From positions 57,395-121,394 of the forward strand of contig JAXLXF010000023.1 of assembly GCA_046328125.1 (NCBI GenBank): a DNA stretch of 64,000 nt, given 5' to 3'. The stretch is from JADZEM01 sp046328125. GTDB lineage: Bacteria; Chloroflexota; UBA6077; JACCZL01. Within the stretch, counting starts at the first letter, position 1. The number at the start of each line of letters is the position of its first letter. The translations under genes and the position numbers were made by a program. The notes beneath the pieces were generated by a model that worked only from the letters and a program-made list of their open reading frames with translations, searched no databases and was not told where the DNA came from. This document shows positions 34,260-43,311 of the stretch, piece by piece.

Positions 34260-35213
34260 CTACCCTCGGCGCCGGCTCAGCAGGCGCGGGTCGAGCGCCC
34301 GTCGCAGGCCGTCGCCGACGAAGTTGAACGCCAGCACCGTCGCGAAGATCGCGATGCCCGGCGCGAACGCCAGCCAGGGCGCGACCTCCAGGTACTGCGA
34401 GCCGGTCCGGATCATCGAGCCCCAGCTTGGCGTGGGCGGAACGACCCCGACGCCCAGGAACGAGAGCGACGCCTCGGTCACGATGGCCGTGGCGATCAGC
34501 AGCGTCGCCTGAACGATGATCGGCGCCGTCACGTTCGGCCAGATGTGGCGGGTGACGATGGTGAACGGCGAGGCGCCGATCACGCGGGCCGCTGCCACGA
34601 ACTCCCGCTCGCGGATCGCCAGCGTCTGGGCGCGCGTCAACCGGGCGATGGCCGGCGCCGCCACGATCCCGATCGCGATCATCGCGTTGCCGATGCCAGG
34701 GCCGAGCGCCGCGGTGATGCCGAGCGCCAGGATCAGGCCGGGGAACGCCTGGAGCGCGTCGATGAAGCGCATCACGACGTCCTCGGTCAGCCCGCCCGCG
34801 TACCCCGCCAGCAGCCCGAGCGTGACCCCGAGCGCGACCGCGATCCCGACCGCGATCACGCCCACCTGCAACGAGACCCGCGAGCCGTAGATGATCCGCG
34901 AGAGGATGTCCCGCCCGAGATCGTCGGTCCCGAGCCAGTGCGCGGGCGACGGCGACTCGGTCAGGGCCAGGTAGTCCTGCGCGTTCGGGTTGTACGGCGC
35001 CAGGACGTCGGCGAAGATGGCGCAGAACAACACCAGGCCGACGATGCTCAGGCCGGTCCCCACCAGCCGCGTCTCCATGACGCGCGCCATGAAGCGCCGG
35101 CCCCGGTACACGAGACTGGCCGTCCCGCCGCGATCGACGTCTGGGATGCGGGCTCTGGCCCGTTCGGCGACCAGCGCGACGGCGCCGCTCTGCTGTGTCT
35201 GTCGATCGGTCAT
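34260..35213 (-). CDS. ABC transporter permease, DppC/OppC type
   Basis: Inner-membrane permease of 317 residues. It has the N-terminal OppC_N-like helix (LVGTGLSIVGLVLFCAIFAD), the family segment HWLGTDDLGRDILSRIIYG and the coupling-helix EAA region REREFVAAARVIGASPFTI followed by HIWPNVTAPIIV. The end (FNFVGDGLRRALDPRLL) is also canonical. ATG at 35213 has AGGGG seven bases upstream. It pairs with the DppB-type permease 11 bases upstream. No ATPase genes occur in this operon, so the nucleotide-binding subunits must be encoded elsewhere. Confidence 0.92.
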   Translation of the reverse strand: MTDRQTQQSGAVALVAERARARIPDVDRGGTASLVYRGRRFMARVMETRLVGTGLSIVGLVLFCAIFADVLAPYNPNAQDYLALTESPSPAHWLGTDDLGRDILSRIIYGSRVSLQVGVIAVGIAVALGVTLGLLAGYAGGLTEDVVMRFIDALQAFPGLILALGITAALGPGIGNAMIAIGIVAAPAIARLTRAQTLAIREREFVAAARVIGASPFTIVTRHIWPNVTAPIIVQATLLIATAIVTEASLSFLGVGVVPPTPSWGSMIRTGSQYLEVAPWLAFAPGIAIFATVLAFNFVGDGLRRALDPRLLSRRRG

Positions 35214-35224
35214 GGCGCGTCCCC

Positions 35225-36169
35225 TCAGCGGTAGCGAATGCGTGGATCCAGATATCCGTACGTCAGATCGGTCAGCAGGTTGGCGAGCACCACCGCCGCC
35301 GTCACCATCATGATCGAGCCCTGGAGGACCGGGTAATCGCGGAACGATATCGCGTCCACGGCGGCTCTGGCGACGCCCGGGACCGCGAAGACGGTCTCGG
35401 TGATCGCGGCGCCGGAGACCAGGTTGCCGATCTGGAGGCCCAGGATGGTGACGACCGGGATCAGCGCGTTCTTGAGCGCGTGCGTCCCGATCACCAGCTG
35501 CTCCCTGAGGCCCTTGGAGCGGGCGGTGGTGATGTAGTCCTGCTCCAGCACCTCGATGAGCGCCGAGCGCCCCTGCCGCATGATGACGGCGGCCGAGTGG
35601 GTGCCGAGCACGACGGCCGGCATGAACAGCATCTTGGCGCTGAGCCACGGATCGACGAACGGCGAGGTGTAGCCGCTCGGCGGCAGCCAGCGCAGCGTGA
35701 CCGAGAAGACGTACATGAAGAGGAGCGCCTGCCAGAAGCTGGGGATGGCGACGCCCCCGAGCGACATGAACGTGCCGAGCATGTCCAGCCGGCTGCCGGG
35801 CCGGATCGCCGAGATGATGGCGGCCGGCAGCCCGATGGCGATCCCGAACAGCAGCCCCGCGAACCCGAAGTACAGGCTAACCGGCGCGCGTCGCCCAAGC
35901 ACGTCCGAGACCTGCTCGCCAGTCCGGATCGACTTGCCGAGGTCGCCGCGCACGGTCCGCCAGAGCCAGTTGGCGTACTGCATGTAGAGCGGCTGATCCA
36001 GCCCAAGCTCGGTCCGCAACGCCTGGTAGCGGTTCTTGTCGCCGGTCTCGCCCAGGATCGCCAGGGCCGGGTCGCCCGGCAGGACGTACAGCAAGGCGAA
36101 CGAGATGATGCTGACGATGAACAGGACCGGCACCATGCTGACCAGTCTTCTGAGGATGTATTCACGCAT
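35225..36169 (-). CDS. ABC transporter permease, DppB/OppB type
   Basis: Permease of 314 residues. It begins MREYILRRLVSMVPVLFIVS with the first helix, then FALLYVLPGDPA, LGLDQPLYMQYANWL, the EAA region QDYITTARSKGLREQLVI with HALKNALIPVVT, and ends LTDLTYGYLDPRIRYR, all family hallmarks. The ATG at 36169 (GGAGG upstream) overlaps the end of the LacI gene by eight bases, so regulator and transporter are coupled in one transcript. Confidence 0.92.
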   Translation of the reverse strand: MREYILRRLVSMVPVLFIVSIISFALLYVLPGDPALAILGETGDKNRYQALRTELGLDQPLYMQYANWLWRTVRGDLGKSIRTGEQVSDVLGRRAPVSLYFGFAGLLFGIAIGLPAAIISAIRPGSRLDMLGTFMSLGGVAIPSFWQALLFMYVFSVTLRWLPPSGYTSPFVDPWLSAKMLFMPAVVLGTHSAAVIMRQGRSALIEVLEQDYITTARSKGLREQLVIGTHALKNALIPVVTILGLQIGNLVSGAAITETVFAVPGVARAAVDAISFRDYPVLQGSIMMVTAAVVLANLLTDLTYGYLDPRIRYR

Positions 36170-37274
36170 GGAGCCCTCCGACCCCGTTTGCCGAGAGATA
36201 CGATGATGGTGCCCCGCAAGATTCACGGACGACCAGCGAGACGGGGACCGTGCGGTCGCGCTCGGCGACCTCGCCGCCCTGGATCAGGACGAACAACGAT
36301 TCTGCCGCCATCTCGCCGAGCTCGATCAGCGGGTGGCCGATGGTGGTGAGCGCTGGCGTGGTGTAGCGGGCGGTGGGGATGTCGTGGAAGCCGATCACGG
36401 CCATCTCTTCTGGGACGCGGACGCCGGCCTCGTAGCAGCCGCGCAGCACGCCGATGGCGGTGCGGTCATTGAACGCGGCGATGGCGGTCGGCCGGGTGGC
36501 GGGATCGGGGAAGCGCTCCAGCAGCGCGTGGGCCATCAGGCGGCCGCCCTCGATCTCGCGCGGGCCACGGATCAGCCACGCCGGATCGGGCTCGATCCCC
36601 TGCTCGGCGAACGCCTTCAAGTAGCCACGGTAGCGGGTCGCCTGCGAGCCGACCGCGTCCGGATCGAGCGGGGTGTCGTCGAACGTGAAATGGGCGATCC
36701 GGCGGTGACCGAGGTCGAGCAGGTGCTTCGTGGCGAGGTAGGAGCCGTGCAGGTGATCGACGTCGATGGCCGGCAGGGCCGGGTCCGGGCTCTGATCGAG
36801 CACCAGCGAGGCCGGGATGCCGCTCTCGACCAGCTCCAGCAGCGCGTCCGTCGCCGGGCCGCGCCGACTGTGCGTCCCCGTCGCGACTACCACGCCGTCA
36901 CAGATACCGGTCTTCAGCGAGGCCAGCGCCCGGATCTCGACCTCGCGGTCCAGCGCGCCGGCGTCGATCACGCCCACCTGGAAGCCGTGCTGCTGAGCCA
37001 CGTTCCGGACGCCCGTCGCGATGTCCGCGAAGAACGGGCTGGAGAGGCGCCAGGCCAGCACGGTGATGATGCCGGTCCGCTGGCGGCGCAGGCTCCTGGC
37101 GGCGTGATTGGGAGCGTACCCGAGGCGCCTGGCTGCCGCGCGGACCCGCTCGCTGGTGGCCTGGCTGATGCGCGCGGTGGCTGCGCGCCCGTTCAGGACG
37201 TGCGAGACGGTGGAGGCGGAGACTCCGGCCTCGGCGGCGACGACGTCGATGGTGATCTGTGGGCGACGACGCAT
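36162..37274 (-). CDS. LacI/GalR-family transcriptional regulator
   Basis: Repressor-type regulator of 370 residues. The N-terminal HTH and hinge are clear: TIDVVAAEAGVSASTVSHVL, NGRAATARISQATSERV, and AAARRLGYAPNHAARSLR. The periplasmic-binding-protein-like core follows with GVVVATGT, DVDHLHGSYLATKHLLDLGH and TAIAAFNDRTAIGVLRGCYE. First gene of the operon with permeases, binding proteins and enolase-type enzyme, so it probably senses the imported sugar acid or its breakdown product. A palindrome with AATCGATT centre lies 20 bases upstream. Confidence 0.93.
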   Translation of the reverse strand: MRRRPQITIDVVAAEAGVSASTVSHVLNGRAATARISQATSERVRAAARRLGYAPNHAARSLRRQRTGIITVLAWRLSSPFFADIATGVRNVAQQHGFQVGVIDAGALDREVEIRALASLKTGICDGVVVATGTHSRRGPATDALLELVESGIPASLVLDQSPDPALPAIDVDHLHGSYLATKHLLDLGHRRIAHFTFDDTPLDPDAVGSQATRYRGYLKAFAEQGIEPDPAWLIRGPREIEGGRLMAHALLERFPDPATRPTAIAAFNDRTAIGVLRGCYEAGVRVPEEMAVIGFHDIPTARYTTPALTTIGHPLIELGEMAAESLFVLIQGGEVAERDRTVPVSLVVRESCGAPSSYLSANGVGGLHA

Positions 37275-37293
37275 CCTCGCTCCTGAGCCGCTA

Positions 37294-37311
37294 TGCTCAA
37301 TCGATTCGGCA
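37294..37311. promoter_or_regulatory. Candidate LacI-type operator
   Basis: TGCTCAATCGATTCGGCA: outer TGC/GCA and inner AATCGATT are symmetrical with a central CG, the layout typical of LacI-family operators. It lies 20-37 bases upstream of the lacI-type start, which fits autoregulation. The 425-base gap up to 37699 otherwise holds only repeats. Confidence 0.5.
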
Positions 37312-37402
37312 TCGTATCAAGGTGATGCCGCCCGGTCAAGGGCGATCGTCGCGCGTCACGAGCCGCCCGCCCATTGTACGGCCTGCGCGCCCTTCGTGGA
37401 GG

Positions 37403-37455
37403 CCCGCATCCCTGACAGCCTGCCATGTACGACGGCAGGCTGTCAGGGATGCGGG
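37403..37455. repeat. Perfect 22-bp hairpin upstream of the RAYT gene
   Basis: CCCGCATCCCTGACAGCCTG and two further bases (37403-37424) pair with 37434-37455 over a 9-base loop. The arm shares GCATCCCTGAC with the outer part of the RAYT inverted repeat at about 37560. Confidence 0.75.
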
Positions 37456-37572
37456 AATACTCTTTCATCGATGCGTTCGGCGATGTGTTCGGCGATGTGT
37501 TCGGCGCTCCTGCCGGTATCGTGCCACACCGGGTCTGCATGCAAAGCCACCCGAGAGAGTCAGGGATGCGGC

Positions 37573-37609
37573 GCACGTGCCCGTGGAGCGCGGCGATCCT
37601 CGCCGCTTC
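37573..37609 (+). repeat. Left inverted repeat of the RAYT unit (family F)
   Basis: 37 bases beginning GCACGTGCCCGTGGAGCG, exactly complementary to 38356-38392. It contains GGCGATCCTCGCC, a small internal palindrome, like REP sequences. Weaker similarity (about 80 percent) continues outward to roughly 37535. Confidence 0.8.
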
Positions 37610-37699
37610 GTCGTCCAACCAAGAGGACATGCTCGATCGGGTGCGACCGGGACATCCTACCGCTTGACGCTCTGCAGCCTGAGGTCTAGCATCCGCTCC

Positions 37700-38335
37700 A
37701 TGCACGGCGACTCACGGTCCGGCGAGCCGCGTGGCTGGCACTCACGCCTGTACCTGCCTCACTTCGACGCGGGCGAGACTCCTCAGACGATCACCTTTCG
37801 CCTGGCGGGCTCGCTGCCCACGGTTCTCCTTCGTCAATGGCGAGACGAGTTGCGGCTACAAGCAGCCCAGTTGGGTGATCGCGAGCGATCCAGGCGGCCC
37901 TCACTCGCGACGCTCGAGCGTCAACGCATTGAGGATTACCTGAATCGAGGCATCGGGCCGATATGGCTCGGTGATCCTCGAATTGGGTCGCTGGTAGAGG
38001 CGGCTTTTCTCTTCTTCGATGGCTCGCGGTATCGACTCCACGCCTGGGTCGTCATGCCGAACCACGTACACATCGTCTTGACCCCGGACGCCGACATCTC
38101 GATGACCCGTATCGTGTCGTCGTGGAAGTCGTTCACGGCCACACGCGCCAACGAGCTGCTCGGTCGAACTGGCGCCTTCTGGCAGGCGGACTACTTCGAC
38201 CGGTTCATCCGGGATGAAGCGCACTTCCTGGCGGCGGTGAGCTACGTCGAGCAGAATCCGGTAGTCGGGGGACTCTGCGCAGCCCCTGAGGAATGGGCAT
38301 TCTCGAGCGCGAGTTGGCGGTCGAGGAATCCCTAA
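37700..38335 (+). CDS. REP-associated tyrosine transposase (RAYT, Y1_Tnp domain)
   Basis: Single-strand-specific HUH-type nuclease of the IS200-like Y1 group, 211 residues. HUH motif: His122 and His124 in VVMPNHVHIVLTP. The catalytic Tyr is probably Tyr182 in AVSYVEQNPVVGGL, and FWQADYFDRFIRDE is also typical of RAYTs. RAYT proteins are single-copy domesticated transposases that bind and process REP hairpins. Here the gene is flanked by exact 37-bp inverted repeats containing REP-like palindromes, which fits that role. ATG at 37700 is chosen because domain homology begins near GWHSRLYLPHFD; the frame is open further upstream. Confidence 0.88.
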   Translation: MHGDSRSGEPRGWHSRLYLPHFDAGETPQTITFRLAGSLPTVLLRQWRDELRLQAAQLGDRERSRRPSLATLERQRIEDYLNRGIGPIWLGDPRIGSLVEAAFLFFDGSRYRLHAWVVMPNHVHIVLTPDADISMTRIVSSWKSFTATRANELLGRTGAFWQADYFDRFIRDEAHFLAAVSYVEQNPVVGGLCAAPEEWAFSSASWRSRNP

Positions 38336-38355
38336 GATCGTGGGATGGTGAGGCG

Positions 38356-38392
38356 GAAGCGGCGAGGATCGCCGCGCTCCACGGGCACGTGC
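38356..38392 (-). repeat. Right inverted repeat of the RAYT unit (family F)
   Basis: Exact reverse complement of 37573-37609, starting 20 bases after the RAYT stop codon. Outward similarity continues to about 38430 (CTGAC, TCTCGGGTTGG, TTTGCA). Confidence 0.8.
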
Positions 38393-38434
38393 ACCCCCTT
38401 CCTGACGTCTCGGGTTGGTTTGCACGAGTGGCTG

Positions 38435-38965
38435 CTACGTGGGCTCGCCTGGCGAGGGATCCTCGGGGTCCAGCTCCGCCAGCGGGGTGATCTGCTGCTG
38501 CGTCACGCCCAACACCAGCCGCTTGCCGCCGGCTCGGACCACGTAGACCGAGCGGTTCGGGCCGAGCGTCGTCGAGTCCAGCACTTCGAGCAGGCTGCCG
38601 CGCTGACTGGCGCTGCCCGCCGTGTACCGCTTCAACGCCGCCATCGAGGCGTACGCCAGGGCCAGCACCGCGCCCAGTTTGACCACGAGGTCCATCGCGG
38701 CGCCGGGGCCGTCGAACGGATCGCCGCGCTCGCCGCCGGGCAGCAGGAACGCCGCCACTACCAGCACCACCAGCGCCCCGCCGATGACGAGTTTGGTCAG
38801 GCCGACCAGCTCCACGAGCTGCCGCCAGGCCGTCCGAGGCTCCCGCCAGTCGATCCCGCGCAGCGCCTCGCCGAGCGCCGCCATCGTCGGCGGCGCTGGC
38901 TTGCTTGGTAGCCCCTCTCCCGCGCACGTGGGGACAGTAGGGGTTGGGGAGGGGGCCGCTTTCAT
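38435..38965 (-). CDS. fliO: Flagellar biosynthesis protein FliO
   Basis: Small membrane protein that helps assemble the flagellar type III export gate. 176 residues with two hydrophobic segments (LTKLVIGGALVVLVVAAFLL and VVKLGAVLALAYASMAAL), then the FliO core GSLLEVLDSTTLGPNRSVYV, VRAGGKRLVLGVT and ITPLAELD. Its ATG at 38965 overlaps the fliN stop (ATGA), so translation is coupled. Residues 3-20 (AAPSPTPTVPTCAGEGLP) are encoded by a family C repeat, an odd N-terminal extension. Last gene of the flbD-mot-fli block. Confidence 0.8.
   Translation of the reverse strand: MKAAPSPTPTVPTCAGEGLPSKPAPPTMAALGEALRGIDWREPRTAWRQLVELVGLTKLVIGGALVVLVVAAFLLPGGERGDPFDGPGAAMDLVVKLGAVLALAYASMAALKRYTAGSASQRGSLLEVLDSTTLGPNRSVYVVRAGGKRLVLGVTQQQITPLAELDPEDPSPGEPT
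38911..38957. repeat. Family C palindrome inside the fliO 5' coding region
   Basis: Starts GCCCCTCTCCCGCGCACG and ends GGGTTGGGGAGGGGGCC, the same half-element as in cheB. It is translated as the start of FliO. Confidence 0.75.
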
Positions 38966-39453
38966 CCGAGCGACGCGATCCGCTTCGCCCGCGAGACCAC
39001 TTCGATCACCCGGACGCCGAACTTCTCGTCCACCACCACGACCTCGCCCTTCGCGATCAGCGTGCCGTTCACCAGGATGTCGGCCGGCTCGCCGGCCAGC
39101 CGGTCCAGCTCGATCACCGAGCCGTTCCGCAGCCCGAGGATCTCCTGGATCTTCATCCGGGCGCGCCCCAGTTCGACCGTCACCTGGAGCGAGATGTCCA
39201 GCAGCAGGTCGATCTGCGAGACGTTCTCCGGCAGACCGGTCCCCGGCAGCGGCGCGAACGTCGCGGCCGCGGCGGCCGGCGCGGCCTGGGCCATCACCGG
39301 CGCGGCGGCGGCCATGACCGGTGCCGGGGCCGGAGCGGGCGCTGCCGCCGCGACCGGCTCGGGCTCGGGCGTCGCGTCGTCGCCCCAGCCCATCTCGTCC
39401 ATCCAGGAATCGTCGTCCATGTTGCCAGCCGACGGCTTGCCATCGTCCATCAT
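38962..39453 (-). CDS. fliN: Flagellar motor switch protein FliN
   Basis: C-ring protein of 163 residues, works with FliM in export and switching. The C-terminal SpoA domain is intact: QIDLLLDISLQVTVELGRAR, KIQEILGLRNGSVIELDRLA and EPADILVNGTLIAKGEVVVV, then FGVRVIEVVS. Residues 1-75 are acidic and then Ala/Pro/Met-rich, longer than in Escherichia coli FliN but common elsewhere. It starts three bases after the fliM stop and overlaps fliO by four bases. Confidence 0.93.
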   Translation of the reverse strand: MMDDGKPSAGNMDDDSWMDEMGWGDDATPEPEPVAAAAPAPAPAPVMAAAAPVMAQAAPAAAAATFAPLPGTGLPENVSQIDLLLDISLQVTVELGRARMKIQEILGLRNGSVIELDRLAGEPADILVNGTLIAKGEVVVVDEKFGVRVIEVVSRAKRIASLG

Positions 39454-39456
39454 CGG

Positions 39457-40566
39457 TCAGCCCTCCTGGGCAACGGCGTGCACGATTTGCACGGCCAGAT
39501 TCTTGCCGCTGAGGCCGGCTTGCCCGACGAACTTGACGCGGTCGTCGACGCGGATCGGGAGCGGTCCTTGTGCGTTGGTGTTCAGGCGGAGCACGTGCCC
39601 GATCTGGAGATCGAGCAGCGCCTGGACGGTCAGCTCGGTGTCCCCCAGCTCCACCGTCACCGGCAGCGACACCTGGCTGATCCGATCGCCCATCTGGTTG
39701 CGGCTGTCGGCGTCCGCGCCACGGGTCGTCCCGCCGCCGTTGCCGCCGCCGAACCAGACCTGCGAGGTCAGGCTGTCCAGCACCGGCTGGAGCACCTGAT
39801 ACGGGATGCACATGCTGATGGTGCCGGTGGACTTGAAGACCGAGACCTCCAGCACCAGCATCACCGTGGCTTCGGCCATCGTGGCGAACTGCGCCAGCTC
39901 CGGGCTCAGCACCGGCTCTTGCATCGACGGGCGCAACGGCACCACGTTCGACCAGGTCTCGCGGAGGCTGCTCAGGATGAACTGGCCGATCGTCTTCAGC
40001 AGCGCCAGCTCGATCTCGGTCATCTCGTTCGAGCGCACGGCTGGCGATCCGGTCCCGCCGAGCAGCCGGTCGATCAGCACCCTGGCGACCGGCAGGTTCA
40101 GCTCCACCACGGCCTGGCCCGGCAGCGGCGCCAGCCCGACCACGTAGATCACCGTGGGGGTGGGCAGCGACTGGATGTACTCGTCGTAGGTGCCCTGCTC
40201 CAGCATGGTCAGGCGGACCTGGACGCCAGCGCTGAGGTACGAGGTCAGCGACGAGCCGAGCATTCGCGCGAACGACTCGTGCAGGATGCGGAGGGAGCGC
40301 AAGTGCTCCTTGGAGAACTTGTCCGGGCGGCGGAAGTCGTACAGCTTGGCCGGCTTCTGGTGGACGACCGGCGGGGGCGGGGCAACCGCGACTGGCGCGC
40401 CGAACGGGATCTCGCCGTCCTGAGACGCCGAGGCGGCCGCCGCTGCTGCTTCCGGCTGATCCTCGAACGAGGCGGGCGCGTCGTCCTCGTCACCGCCGCC
40501 CAGAAGGTCGCCGGCCAGCAACGCCTCGATCTCGGTCTGTGAGAGGATCTTGTTGTCGTTCCGCAT
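39457..40566 (-). CDS. fliM: Flagellar motor switch protein FliM
   Basis: C-ring switch protein that binds phosphorylated CheY. 369 residues. The N-terminal CheY-binding peptide is ILSQTEIEALLAG (residues 7-19), followed by an acidic/Ala-rich linker. The core begins YDFRRPDKFSKEHLRSLR, with LTSYLSAGVQVRL, LPVARVLIDRLLGG and NEMTEIE; the C-terminal SpoA domain has VELGDTELTVQALLDLQIGH. ATG at 40566 is preferred, giving the expected N terminus; a GTG 15 codons earlier is possible. Confidence 0.94.
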   Translation of the reverse strand: MRNDNKILSQTEIEALLAGDLLGGGDEDDAPASFEDQPEAAAAAASASQDGEIPFGAPVAVAPPPPVVHQKPAKLYDFRRPDKFSKEHLRSLRILHESFARMLGSSLTSYLSAGVQVRLTMLEQGTYDEYIQSLPTPTVIYVVGLAPLPGQAVVELNLPVARVLIDRLLGGTGSPAVRSNEMTEIELALLKTIGQFILSSLRETWSNVVPLRPSMQEPVLSPELAQFATMAEATVMLVLEVSVFKSTGTISMCIPYQVLQPVLDSLTSQVWFGGGNGGGTTRGADADSRNQMGDRISQVSLPVTVELGDTELTVQALLDLQIGHVLRLNTNAQGPLPIRVDDRVKFVGQAGLSGKNLAVQIVHAVAQEG

Positions 40567-40657
40567 TCCCTGCCTGCTCGTCCGATCCGGTGGGAAGCGT
40601 CCTACCCCCACCGCCGCGGCACGGTGTCCACGGTCACCCGGTTCTGGTCCTCTGTGC

Positions 40658-41213
<556 letters not shown>

Positions 41214-41217
<4 letters not shown>

Positions 41218-42065
41218 GGCCGGCTACCTCGGGACTCCGCGATGCGCTGATCTTGTGAGCTGGGCGCCAGAGCCGCTGCCGCCTGAGACCCGCCAGGGCT
41301 CTGCGGGAAGAGCACCACGAGATCGACTCGGCGGTTCCGTGCCCGCCCCTCGCGGGTGTCGTTCGGGGCGACCGGGCGGAACTCGCCCATGCCGGCCGCG
41401 ATCAAGCGCTGCGGTGCGATGTCGTCGTTCTCGACGAAGTAGCGCGCCACCGTCGTGGCCCGCGCCGACGACAGCTCCCAGTTCGAGGGATACAGTGGCG
41501 TCGCGATCGGGATGTTGTCCGTATGGCCTTCGACGCGAATCTCGTTTGGCATCGTCCTGAGACGCTCCGCGAGCGTGTCCAACAGCATCATCCCGCGCGG
41601 CTTGAGGTCGGATTTGCCAGAATCGAACAGGAGGTTTCCTGCCAGGCTGATCACGATCCCCTCGCGTGACGCACCTACATCAACGCTGCCAGATGTGTCC
41701 GGGGGGATGGGTATGTCAACCAGCGTCTGGCGCACCTCCTGGAGTGCCTGCACCATCCGCGGGTCAGGGGTCGTCTCGCCGGTCATCGCGATCACCTCCT
41801 GGGTGATCGCCAGCGGCACGACCGGCGGCACCAGCGACGAGCCGCTCGACCCGCGCAAGCTGGTCGCCTCGGTGCCTCGGAGCACCTCGACCGAGAAGGC
41901 GCGCTGGAGCGAGGTCCGCAGCGCCTCCAGCTTGGACTTGTCGGTCTGGCCCATGGCGTAGAGCACCACGAAGAGGACCATCAGCAGCGTGATCATGTCC
42001 GCGTAGCTGACGAGCCAGCGCTCGTGGTTGACGTGACCTTCTTCGTGATGCTTCTTCTTCGCCAC
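41214..42065 (-). CDS. motB: Flagellar stator protein MotB
   Basis: Stator subunit that anchors to peptidoglycan, 283 residues. The plug-helix region RWLVSYADMITLLMVLFVVL contains the ion-binding Asp23. The OmpA-like C-terminal domain has RVEGHTDNIPIAT, NWELSSARATTVARYF and AGMGEFRPVAPNDTREGRARNRRVD-type sequence with the usual Arg residues. Start is GTG at 42065 with AAGGA upstream. The proton-type polar pattern after Asp23 (MITLLM) suggests H+ drive, but this is a guess. Confidence 0.94.
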
Positions 42066-42101
42066 AGCCCGGCTTCCTTGCTGAGAGATCCTCTACGAGG
42101 G

Positions 42102-42908
42102 CTACGCGGCCTTCTTGTCCGCGCCAGCCGCGCCGCCGCCGCGCCCGTTGGCAGCCTGTCCGCGAATCGCCGGCGGCAGGTACGCGTCCAGCTTCTCGCG
42201 GACGACGCGCGGGTTGTCGCCGGCCTGGACCGCCAGCACGCCCTCGACGACCAGCTGCTTCATGTGCGCTTCCTCGCCGCTCTTGCCCTTCAGCTTGGTG
42301 CCGAGCGGCAGGAACAGCGCGTTCGCGAAGAAGATCCCGTACAGGGTGGCCAGGAAGGCTGAGGCGATCAACGGCCCGAGCTTGTCCGGCTCGGAGAGGT
42401 TCTCCAGCACGTGGACCAGGCCCATGACCGTCCCGATGATCCCCATCGTCGGCGCGTAGCCGCCCATCGACTCGAAGATCGCGGCGCCGGGCTTGTGGCG
42501 CTCGCGCATCGCGTCGATGTCCGCTTCCAGGATCTCGCGGACCAGGGCCGGGTCGCTGCCGTCCACCACCATCTGGATGCCACGGCGCGTGAACGGCTCC
42601 AGCGAGGACGCCTCTTGCTCCAGCGCCAGGAGCCCTTCGCGGCGGGCGCGGTCCGCCAGCGTCACGAACGTCTCCACCACATGGTTCAGATCGTGGTGGA
42701 CTTCCTTGATCGAGATCGTGATGTACTTCGGGATCTGCGAGGCGACCGCGAGCGGGAAGCTGACCAGCGCGGCTCCGATGGTGCCGCCAAACACGATGAT
42801 GAAGGCGGGCAGCATCAGCAGCTTGTCGGGCGTCGTGCCTTCCATCATGGCGCCGCCGAGCAGCGCCACAATGGCCACCACCAGCCCTGGGATCGTCGTC
42901 TTGTCCAT
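42102..42908 (-). CDS. motA: Flagellar stator protein MotA
   Basis: Four-helix stator subunit, 268 residues. Signature segments: LPAFIIVFGGTIGAALVSFP, the cytosolic loop with HDLNHVVETFVTLADRARREG (torque residues expected around here) and PDPALVR-like DGSDPALVREILEADI, then the pore helices GGYAPTMGIIGTVMGLVHVL and LIASAFLATLYGIFFANALF. The C-terminal tail is Gly/Ala/Lys-rich. AAGGA precedes the ATG at 42908. It lies between flbD and motB. Confidence 0.95.
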   Translation of the reverse strand: MDKTTIPGLVVAIVALLGGAMMEGTTPDKLLMLPAFIIVFGGTIGAALVSFPLAVASQIPKYITISIKEVHHDLNHVVETFVTLADRARREGLLALEQEASSLEPFTRRGIQMVVDGSDPALVREILEADIDAMRERHKPGAAIFESMGGYAPTMGIIGTVMGLVHVLENLSEPDKLGPLIASAFLATLYGIFFANALFLPLGTKLKGKSGEEAHMKQLVVEGVLAVQAGDNPRVVREKLDAYLPPAIRGQAANGRGGGAAGADKKAA

Positions 42909-42974
42909 GGTCTACGTCCTTGTCTCTCCCGCTCCTCGCATCTGGGTACCAGGCTCCCGCATCTCGCCGTGGTC

Positions 42975-43068
42975 TTCCTCACCGCGAGCCCTTCGCAAGC
43001 TCAGGGTGAACTACGCGAGCCGGACCTTTGCGTTCAGGGTCCGGCTCGCTCACGCTCGCGGTGAGGAA
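42975..43068. repeat. Nested hairpin, family D, between flbD and motA
   Basis: Outer arms TTCCTCACCGCGAGC (42975-42989) and GCTCGCGGTGAGGAA (43054-43068) and inner arms GCGAGCCGGACC (43015-43026) and GGTCCGGCTCGC (43038-43049) pair perfectly. It might modulate read-through from flbD into motA. Confidence 0.75.
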
Positions 43069-43101
43069 AAGCCGTCCCATCTCCAGCACGTAGCATCGCC
43101 G

Positions 43102-43311
43102 TCAACTCGCGATCTGGACAGACCGGAGTGGTCCGTACGCGGCGCGGCGATACGCGATCACGCGCGCCACCACCTCGTCAGGCGGCTCCTGAACGATCAG
43201 TTTCCGACCGTCCGTCAGGGTCAGGTGGGTGTCTGGCGTCGCCTCAACGAGCTGAATCAGCTCGGCGTTCACGACCAGCTCTACCCCATCCAGTCGAGTC
43301 ACCGTGATCAT
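43102..43311 (-). CDS. flbD: Flagellar protein FlbD
   Basis: Small protein of 69 residues of the FlbD family found next to motA in many Gram-positive and related bacteria. MITVTRLDGVELVVNAELIQ and VEATPDTHLTLTDGRKLIV match the family throughout. It probably helps basal-body or stator assembly; the exact function is not known. First gene of the minus-strand motility operon, divergent from cheW. Confidence 0.9.
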   Translation of the reverse strand: MITVTRLDGVELVVNAELIQLVEATPDTHLTLTDGRKLIVQEPPDEVVARVIAYRRAAYGPLRSVQIAS

